Assembly (NCBI GenBank): GCA_029706075.1
Contig: JAINUG010000015.1
Coordinates: forward strand, 1,893,715-1,957,714
Source: Aldrovandia affinis
Taxonomy: Eukaryota > Chordata > Actinopteri > Notacanthiformes > Halosauridae
Direction of reading: 5' to 3'
DNA length: 64,000 nt
Of this stretch, positions 25,052 to 38,230 are shown in pieces; positions within the stretch are counted from its first letter, which is position 1; each line of letters starts with the position of its first letter. The notes beneath the pieces were generated by a model that searched no databases, had not been told where the DNA came from, and saw nothing but the letters and a program-made list of their open reading frames with translations. A program made the translations under genes and the position numbers.

Positions 25052-26582
25052 GTGAGTAAGCTATTGTTTTTTTCAGCACTGCATAATGAAATGTTTGCAA
25101 ATGAAAGCGTTTGAGTTAAAACTAAATACGCATATATCATTATGTAAACAAATAGCGCCGTTACTTGTGCTGTATGATATTTTAGATATACATGGGTGCT
25201 CAAGTTACTTAAGATAAAGGCCGGTAATTGAATATAGGATGGTTAATAATTTAATGGGAGTTTCTAATTTAATTTAAACTAATTTAATTTAGGTTCCACA
25301 AAGGGGCGTTGTCGATACACGTTCTGAAGTAGCAGATTGACTACTCTTTCAATTTACTCCAGTAAACCGAATGTGTTGATGTCAATTATATGTAGTATAG
25401 AGATCTATGAAACTGTTGCTTTTAATGATTAATGAGGACAACGATTTATGTTACTGTGATGTACATAACATGTAATCCATTATGAAATGATACAATCTAC
25501 ATTTATGTTGCAACTATTACAATGACACGGTCAGTTTATTGTTTTGTTTATTTATTTATTTTGGAGGGGGGTGGGGGGGTACTTTTGCTTCTCCCTTTGG
25601 TCGCACACATGACGCCTCCTGGTGTTCTAGGAGGGACAGTGATTTTGTTTAATTGCACCAGTTGGAACGATGCCAGCTATCCGCACTCCAGGGGTTCGGT
25701 TGGAATGTCTACAAGAAACAAGAATTAAAAGTGCTTGCTTGGAATTTGTTCCGAAGCACCTTTAGTACCGTATCAGACTTTACTTTACGTAACATAATCG
25801 TTGGAATGTCAGCGGTATTTAGGTTGTGGATATTTTGAGTTAATAGGGATTTGGTGAAGGAACGGCAGCATTCTTCAGTAACTTCAAATGCTACCAAATT
25901 AATATAGAAATAAAATATGGATGATTACAAAGACTTGTAAAGTGCTTTGTTTGTTTACGAGGCAGAAATATGAGAAAATGGGGAATGAGATACAGCAGGT
26001 GATAGAACACTGTAAACTGTTAAAGGGTTGTGCGTACAGTGCATGTTCAAAATGAATAGGCTATCTCTTGTTCCATCCCTCTGGTTGGCAAACTTGGCAT
26101 AGAATCATGGGAAGGAGAGAGACCAAAGGTTGTGTTTGTCTGTGCATTACTTTCCAGACAAGTCTTTCTTAAACTTTTTTGGCAGTAAAAGTGAGTTTGG
26201 CAATATGTAAATGACATTGTATTCATGAAAAATATGATTCCGTCACCTATTACATTATGTAGTAGTGCTTTTATTTGACCTTTTCTCTTCTTAGGCAATA
26301 CATCTACACCATTGCCAGCATCACTGATTTACAGTAAAATAGAGATATTCAACCAAAAAATATCACTGAAAAATATTTTTTATAGCATTGTAAAAAAACA
26401 TAGGCCCAAGAGAATATAATTCTGTCTGTATGGGTCACATTGCTAAATAGTATTGAGATCTGTGTGCATTTGCACCTGTGCTGTTAGGGACAAATATCAA
26501 GTTGAAGCAACTACATTATATTTAAAGGCAATGCTTTTTCCTCTCTTTCTTGATGCAAGAAAATATTGGGAGGTGATCATCA

Positions 26583-26650
26583 TCCTTTACATTACATTAC
26601 ATTTACATTTAAGCAGACTCTTATCCAGAGCGACTTACAAGATGTAAATA
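26583..26650 (-). mobile_element. L2 3' tail fragment
   Basis: The minus strand reads CTTGTAAGTCGCTCTGGATA then AGAGTCTGCTTAAATG and TGTAA repeats. Only the tail of an L2 or of an L2-tailed SINE is present. Confidence 0.7.
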
Positions 26651-27289
26651 AATACATGGTAGGAACAATCATAGGTTGTCAGGAACAACCTTTAGTAGGT
26701 TACTTGATGATAACAGAAAAGATATCTGTGCAGGCAAAAAATTTTTAAACTTAAATTCATACTATAGATAAATACAACCTGTTGTTTACATTAACATGTC
26801 ATGAACATATTCTAATGTGTACTGAAATCCAGTATTGTGCAATGAATTATACTGTAAACCTTTTCAATCTAAAAAATAATTTCCTTATCGACAAAAAAAT
26901 GAAAAGATATGAAAATGATAAATGAATGTCTTCACTTATTTAAATTATTTAAGTTTGTGAACACTGCTAAGAACATTTTGCACCTATATATTCTTGCACT
27001 TTTTAAAACCTTTTTTCTATGCTATATTAGTATACATTTTGGGCTTTAGCTGAGCCTGAGTCATTGGACAATTAATCACTCAGACCATGTCAAAATAAAA
27101 TGATGGAGTTACAAAGGTGATACAAGCGATACTCTTAATATATGGGAGGTTATAGAATGTTTTGTACAAAATCAGATATATCAACATTGAAAATGATTAG
27201 TAGGGCTACTGTTCTATGCAGAAGTTTTGACTGATTTAGGTCAACTTTGCAGAATGCTGCATTTTCCATTAAAAAAACTAAACATTTTT

Positions 27290-27551
27290 CATTCATCAAA
27301 AATAAGAGTATGAAATGTCCAGTAAATCAAACAACAGATAAATCAGCTATTGTCTGAGATGGAAAGAATACAGTGGCTTATGACATTTTGCTGCATATTG
27401 GATATGCACTGTTTTTTTTTTTTTTTTTTTCATTTGTCAAAAAGAAGAGTATAAAACGTCCAGTAAATCAAACAACAGATACATCAGTTATTGTCTGAGA
27501 TGGAAAGAATAAAGTGGCTCATGACATTTTGCTGCATTTTGGATATGCACT
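27290..27551. repeat. tandem duplication, 2 x 121 bp split by poly-T
   Basis: Copy 1 is 27290-27410 and copy 2 is 27431-27551 (period 141). They are separated by G plus 19 T (27411-27430). Both contain the same 'gtccagtaaatcaaacaacagata' and 'tgtctgagatggaaagaata' blocks, differing at scattered positions, so the duplication is not very recent. Confidence 0.9.
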
Positions 27552-28894
27552 CTTTGTGGCACTGTTCTCAGATTAGATGGAAAATGTGCCCCAGGGCACT
27601 TTCAATAGAACTGATGTTGTCAAAGTCTGGATCAGGCCTGCATCTCTCTTTGGCTGCGGGAGAGCTGACAAGTCTTTGTGATTCTAAAACCTGATGGAAA
27701 ACTACAGTGTTCAGCTCTCTGTCTCAATGCTGTTATCTTTAGGTTTTAGGTCAGCCATGCTGTAAGTTCGGCAGTGAAAGTGCTGGCGTGCATTTTTTAA
27801 ACATTTTTTTTGCTGCTCTTTGAAATCCAGAAATGAACGTCCGAGTGAAACAGAGGCACATGGGGAAAAAAAGGAACTTCCTTTCTCGGCTTGTCCACCT
27901 CATCCGATCCTTTTTTCTTTGCCTTTGCCTTTTAAACAAAGAATCTGGGCTAAGCGAAACACATCTGTCTTTAATGCGTGAGAGCAGAGTTCACAGAGCT
28001 TGTGTTTGTGTCTGAAACCTAGGTAGTTTGAACCATTTTAATCTGCAACCAAGATTTTGGGCGGGCTATTTCTGTTCTGGGAGTGAGACGATAAATTGCA
28101 GATGTCTCGGGTGAGTTCACCAGAGTGAGGCTGCAAGAAGGTGAAATTCCTGAAGTGAAACCTAACCTGCTGTGTGCTGGGCTTTGGCAGCCACGTGGAG
28201 CAGGAGGACCGTTGTGTTTCTATGTGCGGCACACACACACACCACATCAGCAGGCACATATGGCTTTAACATTAGGAGCACTGTAAACAGAGGCGATTGG
28301 CGTGCAGAGGCTGTAGACTTTGTGAAATCTGGTATTTGCATGAGGAGGCAGACAAACCAATCCTAGCCATAAAGTCTATGACAATGAAGGGAAGAAAAGA
28401 AAAAAAAAGTCTACAAAACTAGCGTAGTAGAAAATTGTCTTGGTGCAATGGTCAGGGTTCCATTACAGTTTCGTTTCTGGACAATACAGCTTCCAGATGT
28501 GATAGGGTTTATCCTTTTCAGTGAAGGGTGGTTCTGAAGACCACACAGGACACAAAGCAGACTTGTGTTGTTTCACTGTACAACACAGATCTGAATTAAT
28601 ATTGCCTGTGCTTGTCGTGTAATAACACAGGTCCCTAACTGTAGTGCACTCTGAACTAAAACAGCACATTTTCTTTCAAACTCTTTAAAATGTTGTGTTG
28701 TGTGTGTGTTTGTTGTGTGCTGACATTTGCTTGTGAAAGAGTGAAATGAGACCATACTGTCATACTACACAAATAATGTGACAGGTGTCATTTTTCACCC
28801 ACATAGAGATTCACTGTGTAATTATAAGTGACAATAAGACTTACAGCACTTGAAGATGGTTATTTGGCTGACATTCAGACAGTTTACCTTTCAA

Positions 28895-29225
28895 AACATT
28901 TAACACAGAAGGACCCACATTAGAAAACACCAACATTAAGTGTCTTAATAGGGCATTGAGCCACCATCATGCTCATCAAACCATTCAGTGACCACTTGTG
29001 CCCTCTGGATATGGCATTGCCATCCTGGAAGAGACCACTCCCCCATTAGGATAGAAATGCTTCACCATAGGATGAAAGTGATCACTCAGAATGGTTTTAT
29101 ATGTATTGGCATTTACCTTGGGGTTGAGTGGACCTAAACCATGCCAGGAAAATTCACTCCACACCATAACAGAGCAGCCAGAACCCTTCATTTGCTCAAG
29201 TGCTTCCTTTATTTTGGCACATTTC
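28895..29225 (-). mobile_element. Tc1-derived, internally deleted non-autonomous copy
   Basis: The minus frame has transposase peptide VMVW.EFSWHGLGPLNP and ILSDHFHPMVKHFYPNG, then a degraded second-Asp region. Directly after the 'ccataacagag' block it jumps to the element's terminal repeat ('ctcaagtgcttcctttattttggca', 29187-29222). The DNA-binding half of the gene is missing. The same jump occurs in the copy at 46615. Confidence 0.75.
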
Positions 29226-30766
29226 TAACCACGTGCAAGGCATTTCAAAGTGTGCTTAGATGGATTGATTTGGAGATTTACCTTTTGACAGCAAAACTGA
29301 AGCATACGTATTTTATATCTAATCAAACCATTATATCACTCGAGGAAGAATAATGCATCATTTTTATTGTAAATACAAAAAAAGAGTTATTGTGTGTGTG
29401 TGAGCTATTTTGGTCGGTGAGGATAATCTCTTTGCAAAGCTTTACCATCAGCACCGCTATGGGTTTCTTGTCATGCCAGAGCCCATCCTCTGCTTGACCT
29501 TTCTAAGCATCCATTTGCGTGTTAGCTCATCTCTCTTGTGGACTGAACCCACCGTGCTAATTGTGTTAAAGCGCGTGTCGGAGTGGCTGCCAGAGAATAA
29601 CTTTTTTTGTCATTTCTTCTCTCCAAAAATAAGCTCTGGATGTACAAAGCTGTGTACAGATGGGAGGAAGCAGCTGGACTGGTCCATTGTGTCGCAGTAG
29701 AAGTGTTTAATGCCAAACTGTAAAACAGACGTCTTTACGCATGGCAACACATTTGGACAACACTAGGACTGTACTCATGCAAGAGAAATGTGTAAATATT
29801 CAGGGATGGCTTTAGGCCGTTGTGCCCGTGGCTGACTATAGGTCTTGCTGACGAATGGTCTCTTTGTGCTGTGGGTGACTATAGCAGATCTAGAGCTTTG
29901 TAAACACAGGAAGTGGAGTTTGAAAGATGTCGCACTGATACAATCAGCCAGTGGCCTAACAGGTTGGAACGGCTAGACTTTTTGTATGGCAGTTTCACTG
30001 CATCCTTGGTAATTGTTGGCTGGATTTTTTTTTTTTTTTATCTCAGAAGAGTTACAAACTGTATTGCCTTAAAACTGGCTTGGTCACCCATACTGAGAGG
30101 TAGCATCGCTTCTTTTGATAATGTCTGTCCTTTCACGCTTAATTCTATTTCTGTCATTCCATACATTTTCACTTAACTTCAAGTTTATTGTAATCCCTGA
30201 ACTCTGTTGGAAATTAAGTATGTTTTTTTTATATCACTGTCTGATGTAAGGCACTCTATTATACTACTTTACCAGAACATCCTATGGCCCTCTCTTGTAG
30301 TATTTGCATTTACGTTCAGTCATATCATTTGCATGTTGCCCAAACAGTTATTTTTGTATATGACATATTGGCAATGATGATAAAAAAACAACGTGTTTTT
30401 TATTAGATACACAGCCCTTATCTAAAGTCATCTCAGATATTTTATTTATTGTAAGTTTGATGATATCATAACCATAACAAGATAAACTGACTCTCTAGGT
30501 GTGTTTGCATCTACCTTTATAATGTTACTTAGTTTTTCTTTGTTTTACCTTCGAATGATTCATATGTATTACACATTTATTCATTGCTGGAGACAATGTG
30601 TCATACGACTGAATATTGATGCATTACAGGCTGAAGTTCATTCAAAATATATTTTACTGCTCTCATGAAATACATTTAGCAAAACACAAAGATAGATGGT
30701 CTTGCTTTAGTTATCATGAGAGCATTGTCCTCAATCCTTTGTGCAGTTGATCAGGATGGCTGTGAT

Positions 30767-30800
30767 AAAATTGTAAACCATTTTTTTGGTTTACAATTTT
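30767..30800. repeat. perfect 14-bp inverted repeat with T6 loop
   Basis: AAAATTGTAAACCA (30767-30780), six T, then the exact reverse complement (30787-30800). Confidence 0.9.
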
Positions 30801-33032
30801 AACCAAACCCAAATTCACAGAATTTAAAGACAAAGGGACAAATCACAGTCTTCATTGAAGCAAACGTGCATATGTGAACCCAACTCTCTAGTCTAGATGT
30901 ATAGTCTGTTTATGGATTTATTAATATTCCTTGTTCACAGGAAAGGAACATTAGTAAGCACAAGTGAGCAGCAATGCATTTTAGCATCGATGTCTCATAA
31001 CAGCTCTGAATAAAGCCATACTTTATCTCACCATGGACAAAAAATGAAATGAATTATTCACATGGGACATATTTACAAGTAACACATCCAAAGCATAATG
31101 GGAAACACTTAGTGAATCTTTGCTTTGAAAACTCATCCCAATACATTTTCCATGTGTTTCCCCTGAGAAACTGAACTGGGAATTGAACTCTTTGCTTCAG
31201 AGTCTATCGGGCAAAGCACAAACGCTCATCTTCCTTCCTGGAGATCCTGGAAAGCACAGATGGTGTTTAACTCATTTCCATGCGACTCTTACTATGTTAT
31301 TACTGTAGATATGAAGTAGTATGATTTTTTTATTTTCACTTGTTAACATGGTTTTGAATTGATTAATTATAGATCAATTAAACATAGCCTCTATGTTGAA
31401 CTCTGAGTACAACATGCCACACAAATACATTATAAAATGTACCCCTCATTTGCATACAGTTGTTTTACTATGTATATTTTTTTATAATGGGGGTGAATGC
31501 ATCCGTTTCTACCCTTGGTGATGAATGGTAAATGATAATGGGTGATAAACCATTAGAAGAATATGCAGTTATAACATATTTAGTTATTCCTTTATTAGTT
31601 AACATGGTCAGCATAAGCAGTAAGCACAATGCAATAGTTTTTCAGATTATTATTATGTAGCTGTAATTCTAAAAAAAATAGCCTAACACTGTACATATAA
31701 TGTATGCCCTGGAAATATCTATCAGTCCAATCCTGTGTGAAAGCTAGAGGAGAGGGCCGTGGAAGTGCAATGGGGGTTTAAGTGTAACCATCACAAGAAG
31801 GGATAGAACTCGATAAAAGCAGTTATAACATTCCAAGCTTGGACATTTAATTTACTGCTAATTTTTCTAAGCCAAAAAATGCAACTTTGGACAATGGCAG
31901 TTTTTTCCACATTTTGCTAATTTGTTCCACGTATTCAGTGTCTGTTTTCAGAAGAGTCTGGTTTGGAAATTTCTGTGAGGTATGCCGGTGACTGCGGCTT
32001 TTGTCTTATGAAAAATTACATTAAAACTGAAATCCGAGTCAGCATTTTCCACCGAGCTGAGAAGATTGGGTATGAGCCGTTTGGCACATGCGCAGCCCAA
32101 CAGACCTAAAAAAAGAATAAAAAAACAGCTGTAAAAATCTGACTTCAACTCGTTTGCAATATGACTTTAATGAAACATTTTATAGATGGTGGAACATTGA
32201 AGGCTTTTAGGGGGAACTGTATGGTCATTACCAGCCCACAGGATTTTGGAATTAACCAGCCCTGTCGGTTTACAAAACAAATGATCAAATGTGTTTATAT
32301 TACACTATGAGATTTTTTAACAGGGCATGAAACCTATAGTCCTATTGACAGACTGACATCTAAATCCCCATTCATGCTAAGAAACATAATGAAAAATATA
32401 ATGGTAAAGATGTAGATCTTAGAAGCTCAGAATAATGGTACTAGTCACAACACACTGTATAATAAATTACTATACTACTATATAAATTACCATGAAAAAG
32501 AAGGATAGCTTTCATTTGGATCACTTTCAAAGTGAATCTTTTTTGTATGGCGTTTCAAGGATAAAGCACACAGCAAAAAACACTGGGTTATTACCTTAGA
32601 CCAATCATTGAGTTACAGCCATTGGGTCAAATCATTGGGTTATCATTGGCTTCTTTGCTTGTTGAGTTATTTTTAACACAACAATTTGTAGTGAGCACTA
32701 CAAATCAATCGATGCCATTTTTCTGAATTATGTAGTTGTGACAGTGGTAGAATAATTGAATTAATTATCCTGGAATTAATTGACAGGAGTTGAATGGGAA
32801 AAAAATCCCCCCCTTTTATGTGACTGCAAGTAAATGGATCATTGTCGTATGACTTAGCAGTTATTACTCTGAATGTAACCAGGCTTTAATAGTTACATAG
32901 TCTTTAAGGGGGAGGTATAGCCATTGGGAGTGTATCTTTCTGCTATAGTATGCATGATAAACACAATATTTTATATGACACTGTATGAATTACTGGTCTA
33001 CAAGGTCCACTGTTTGCGATTTTGTTATTGTG

Positions 33033-33124
33033 ATTATCCAAAGCGACATTTTTCAGCATATGTGGCCCCAATGGGAAATGAACCCACAGTACCATGCTCT
33101 AACTACTGAGCCATACAGAACCAG
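33033..33124 (-). mobile_element. tRNA-derived SINE, short copy
   Basis: The minus strand shows A box TGGCTCAGTAGTTAGAGCATG, B box GGTTCATTTCC, and a remnant of the L2-like tail ('aaatgtcgctttggataatc'). Same family as the copy at 23505; the body is shortened. Confidence 0.75.
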
Positions 33125-33470
33125 TATGTATACAGCTTGTATACAGTTGCTGGATTTGATTTCATGCTTTTAAACAGGCATGGCAGAATTCCTACAATGG
33201 ATCTGTTTTCCCACACAAACCTTGAGGCGAGGTTAGATTATCATCTTAAACGGTTGCCAGAATGCAGAAATTTATGTGGGCGCTCAGTCATGTACTTGTT
33301 TTGTTGTGTTTGGTGTCAGAGCGTGATAGCCAGTGTTTAAATTTGTTCTGGCTGCACAATTTCACCTGGTCTCTCTTTTTAAGGGAGCAGCAAATAATCA
33401 TTTGTAATTAAGCAGTTTTTTCTTCGAATAGCAAAATCATTAGCAATATCTAATAAGTAGTACAATGGGC

Positions 33471-34440
33471 CAGATGCAAGAACCACTTTTACACACAAAT
33501 TCGTTCGTAAGTCACTCTGTGAGTGATTTACGAGAATTTGCTGCATTCACCAATTTTCTCAGGTTTAGAATGTTCTCTTAGGTACGAACAAGATTTACGA
33601 GTGGTCCAGAGCTGTCGTACGAGTCATACGTACAATTTGCCTGCTGTTCTCCAAAGCAAAACAACTTTGTTTTTGACTAATGGATTGTGTCTATTTCGTT
33701 ACTTAGAATAACTGTTGAGTTTGAATATATAAATTAAACGATAAATGATAGAATTCATAATGTATAATCATTTTGAGAGTATCCTGTTTGACAATTGTAG
33801 GCCTATATTTGACTGTTTTCTTTTCAAATTGTAGGATAATATAATTCATAATTCATGAATATAATTATATCATTATCATTTGTTTCAATGGTGGCTATTG
33901 AGGCTATGGTATAATACTACAATATCAATATAAACATCTCAGACTTACTCCTGACCCCCTTCTGTTGCAGTCATAGATTGACTGCTTTCGCGAGATGTTT
34001 CTTTGACTCCAATTTCATATCACAACATTTTTTTAAATTTCTGTGCTGTTACGGGCAACAGATGATACTGCGTTAACTGCACAAGTAATTTTTTCCCACA
34101 GGTCCCTTAATTCCACCTTTGACGCTCCTAAATAGTATGTGCTTTCGGTTACTTATTTCAGATAGTAGTACTTCAATCTCTGAGCTTGTAAAGTTTTTCT
34201 TCTTGGTTTTTTTCCGTGCCATTGTTATGAATGACTTTCCTATGAAAATGGGGCGGGATGCCTAATCTCATATAGCATTATTGGGTCGTTAATTATGCTA
34301 ATTCACAAATCACATGAACGAGCACTCATTTAAGAAGACTTGGCATTCAGCATGTTTATGTTGTCATTTACGACAGTTTTCTGAAGTTACGAGCGTTTGC
34401 TGAATCTGACGTGAAACACTCGTAGAAGCCACCTCACGAA
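33471..34440 (-). mobile_element. PIF/Harbinger-like DNA element
   Basis: Begins on the left with GGGCCAGATGCAAGAAC and contains a minus-strand Myb/SANT-like ORF (33955-34222) of the type carried as the second gene by fish Harbinger elements. The right edge is judged only from the end of repeat-like 'cgtaa/tacga' motifs near 34440; a right terminal repeat was not identified. No DDE transposase is present, so it is non-autonomous or deleted. Confidence 0.5.
33955..34222 (-). pseudogene. Harbinger Myb/SANT-like protein, broken
   Basis: ATG at 34222 opens a 49-codon frame: a basic start (MARKKTKKK), then NFTSSEIEVLLSEISNRKHI, the first helix of the Myb/SANT-like fold, and SVKGGIKGP. It ends in a stop at about 34073. 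A neighbouring frame then continues with WEKITCAVNAVSS and DMKLESKKHLA, the expected rest of the domain, so there is at least one frameshift. In Harbinger elements this protein binds element DNA and helps bring the transposase to the nucleus; here it is dead. Confidence 0.6.
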
Positions 34441-36510
34441 ATAAAAATATGAGAAAGATACGATAAAAATACAATTGTGTTTAAGCTCTTTGCAAATTCA
34501 TGCAATGTGTGATTTCCCCCCTAAACTAACTGAATTACAACACTATCTGAGGATCGGTGAGAATATTCAATCTTAAAGGACCTAGCTGGTTTTTAAGAGT
34601 AACCAATTGGATTATTTACCTATATATATTATAGAAGATTATTTATACTAATCTCATCCATATACAGAAAACACAGATTTACACTGAATGGCTCATCCCA
34701 TTCACTGCGCCCACTATATTACAATATTATTCATATGCCGAACAGATCTGTTAATCTGCACAGCATTGATCAGGAAAAACAATCTACCACTACAGTGTTA
34801 TCTGAAATAAAACACGGAAAACTGAGATGAAGAGGCAGGACAAAATTAAGTTGCTATGCTAGCCTATTACATTTAACTTGGTTTTGCCACAGATAAGGAG
34901 AGTGCAGGTGTTGGCAGACCAGCGTGTGCAAGGAAATGGAATGGAATATAAGAATGAGCTAAAAAAAATTAAGTGCACACAGATTCATAGTTTCATCAAA
35001 GTGTAAACGAATGCAACCAAATGGTAAACTGCTATCAGTGGTAAAACACTTGCAGTATGTTGAACCACAGCAACCATACTAACATAAATGTAGCCTTCTG
35101 TCCTCTTTTAATATGAACGCCTGCTTACTTATCTTACTTCTATCTGCCTTGGTGGACTAACCAATGAATGACAAATTGTCTAAATCATAGTGATTGTCAG
35201 ACCTCATTTTGTCATGATGCATTTCGTTGTTTTTTCTAATCTGCTTTGTGTCTGTCAATGCCTTGCAACTGTTGTCTAAATATGTGGAGTGGATGGGTTG
35301 GTTTTATGAAACCCTAAGCCTCTATGTGTCATTCTGAACAAACTGTGTGCTCTCTTGCACAGTTCTTTGAAGAGGGCCATTTTGGAGAAAGTGCTTACTT
35401 TCCACTGGATGATGGTTAATTTACAGTCAATATACAGGCTAAGAGCTGTAACCCTTGATGGACAGCTTTGAGCCTGTTGTACCTGAAGCCTGTGGTGGGC
35501 TGGACAGCACTGTTCTCAGGCGGGGGCAGAGACATGCTTTAATGGCAAAACAAATGCCAAGTCCTTCGTGGCAATCAGTCAGTGGAATCAGTTGAATGCA
35601 TTTCAGTGTGTCATATAAAGCAGCATCACTTCATCTTGCTATTTTTTTAACCCCATTCAAGTCTGTTTTTATTTTCTTGATGGTAGACAGGCAGATATGC
35701 AGGACAAGGGTTCAAGGCAAATTAACTTAATTTGTTTTGACAAGGAAGGTCGGTGGAGCTGCCAGCCAGCTATGTTAAAGGCTTTGACTCAAAGTTCTCA
35801 ATCAAACAGGCTTGGGAAGAATAGCGAGATGAAAGTGGAGAGCTTAGGGTTTGTGTGAAGATAAAAGCAAAATGAGATCACTCAGAAACACATCCAAGAT
35901 GCACCAAACTCACCTTTTGTAAAGATTTGACATCCTTTCTTTAATATAATCTACATCCTCGTGTCTCCTGTTTCTTTCTGCAAAGTGTTTTTAATTTGGT
36001 GTCTTGTGCCATAGTCTTACTTAATGTAACATTTGGAACAGGCATAAGCATCTCCATGCTCATCTAAACTGTTGATAGACACATACACTATAGATCATAA
36101 TACATTGGATATATGCCACCTTGAAATTAGCCAATGACAGCTGACTAAACTTATGTGACATTGCAAGACTCATGTGCACACCCACAAACAGTGTTTTTTT
36201 AAGGGAGGCAATCGCTAAGGGAAGCTTCTCAAAGTTTCTAATTACAAATGCAATATAATAGTTTTAAAAATATAGTAAAATCATTCTCTTTTTTTGTGAA
36301 CAATTGCTTTATTGTAAAATATATAAAAGATGTACATACAGAATGCACTTGTTGCAAATGTAAAGTCATTCTCAAGATCATGTGGGTATGTTTCTTTCAG
36401 ATGTTTTGTGGCTGCGTGCCATTGAATGAATTGTTGTAAGGGAACCACATTTTTTCCTCCACTTTTTTGTAGGCGTTGATGCATTTTGGCATTTAAAAAA
36501 ATATTTATAT

Positions 36511-36530
36511 ATATATATATATATATATAT
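36511..36530. repeat. (AT)n microsatellite
   Basis: Pure AT run directly abutting the solo LTR, which makes its target duplication ambiguous. Confidence 0.9.
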
Positions 36531-37112
36531 TGTGGTGTCCCCAAGGGTTGGGCGACACGCACAGACCTTGCAGAGGGTGTAGGCAACTTCAAGAATACAG
36601 AGGAGGCAGTATTCAAAAAACAAAACAATGATTTATTAAACTAACTCTTGACAACACAACAAAGGGTGGGGTCTTCAGGGGAATACAAACACACAAAGTC
36701 CGCAATCCTTATCTTGCTGTCAATGTCTGTAATCCTATTCAAAATCCAAGTCAGTTCCGCAATCCAGTCCGTAGTCTAAATCCAAAGGGGGTCCTCAAAC
36801 AATCTGGTCAAACACAAAAACACTCCAAAACACTCTCTCTAAATCCTGGCTGGTCAAAGACTTCACAGGTTCTCTCTCTCCTTCAACACACCCAAACAAC
36901 TCCTTCCCAAACACCTTCCCTACTCGCCTCTCAACATGTGTCACAGGATCAGCCCTTTAAATAGGCCTTGAAATGGCCTTCAGCTGGTCGTTAGTCCCAT
37001 TGCCTTTACTCCGTTCAGGTGTTACTGTGGCCTGCTGGGAAATGTAGTGTTTTCGGGCTTCCATGTGTTGGAGGCCAGGCAGCCATTTCCTTGTGCAGCC
37101 CCTTGGGCCACA
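36531..37112 (-). mobile_element. solo LTR of a retrovirus-like element (fossil)
   Basis: A 582-bp block opening TGTGG and closing CCACA, flanked on both sides by ATATAT, a likely target duplication. In minus orientation it has a TATA-like TATTTAAA near 36960 and an AATAAA near 36635, in the order expected for a promoter and polyadenylation signal in an LTR. No gag, pol or env is attached, so it is what remains after LTR-LTR recombination. LTR family not determined. Confidence 0.65.
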
Positions 37113-38170
37113 ATATATAGATTTTTTTTAATCCCTCTGTCTGGGCCCCTCTATGGCAATTAGACACTGGGCACGTGCCTAGTTTGCTTATGCCTAGACC
37201 CAGCCCTGATAGTCCAGAGACTACTACTGTGATCAGTGAGAGAAATGTCTCTCTTTTGATTGGTGCTAGCTGGCCTGTTGCACTGTATGACCTGTAGTGT
37301 GAATAGTCCTTTGCTCATGGTGGAGTGCATCAAAGATGCTTCAGCTGCAGTTCTTGTGCTGATTGCAATGGCAACAGAGGCACTTTTGTAAGTTCCAGAT
37401 TTTGAGTAATCTCCCTTGGTAAGTCTGATGTCTCATTGACTAAAATTAATTTTCCTGCGAGAATGTGGGAGATGGTTTCCTAATGGATATATTTGCTATT
37501 TGAAAATACTTACTGTACCTACTCCACCATTTTCATTGCTGCTGGTTCTTTGTGGAATAATTGGGGTGAAAGTTCAAAAACAAGCCTGCAAATACAGTAT
37601 GTATGTGGGAAGTCTGTAAATATGTGATAAGTGGGCAGATGAGGATAATGGGAAGAAAGTTTAGATGTACTTTTGATCATTTACAGTTAATAATACTGAA
37701 TACAATTTAGAAAACGTGTTCTCTTTGGTTGTATTGGCGCTATTTGAACAAGATATTGTATACAATTGTTTTGCTTTATGAATAGATGCCTTTTAATTGT
37801 CAAAATTCTGCGGGCTAGATTAAACTACAGTAGAACAGGCTGGATGAGACGTCATTCATTATTTCATCAATCCGTTGTGTTACATGCATAAAAGAGTACA
37901 GCACCTTCATTTGAATGCCATTCTCAGCATTCCTTCACTGTGGGATATGTGGAAGTGCAAGGCTCATTACCATTTCATGGGCCTCCATAATGTGTCCAGT
38001 GGGTGAAATGCGCTGGCTTTTTTTTCTTCTTTTTGTGAAGATTTTATAACAAAGAGAAACGTAGGACAAAAGACATCCAGCATATTTTCTGCCATCTATT
38101 TGGAGGCCATCTATTTCGATTAACTGGATGGGTCATAAATTCATCAAAATATCTAACAAGTGATAAAATA

Positions 38171-38230
38171 ACATTACATTACATTACATTACATTATAAA
38201 GACGCTCTTATCTACAACAAAGTGTTGTAG
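38171..38230 (-). mobile_element. L2 3' tail fragment
   Basis: ACATT repeats (38171-38195) followed by 'aagacgctcttatctacaac': the reversed end of an L2-type tail, more diverged than the other copies. Confidence 0.5.
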
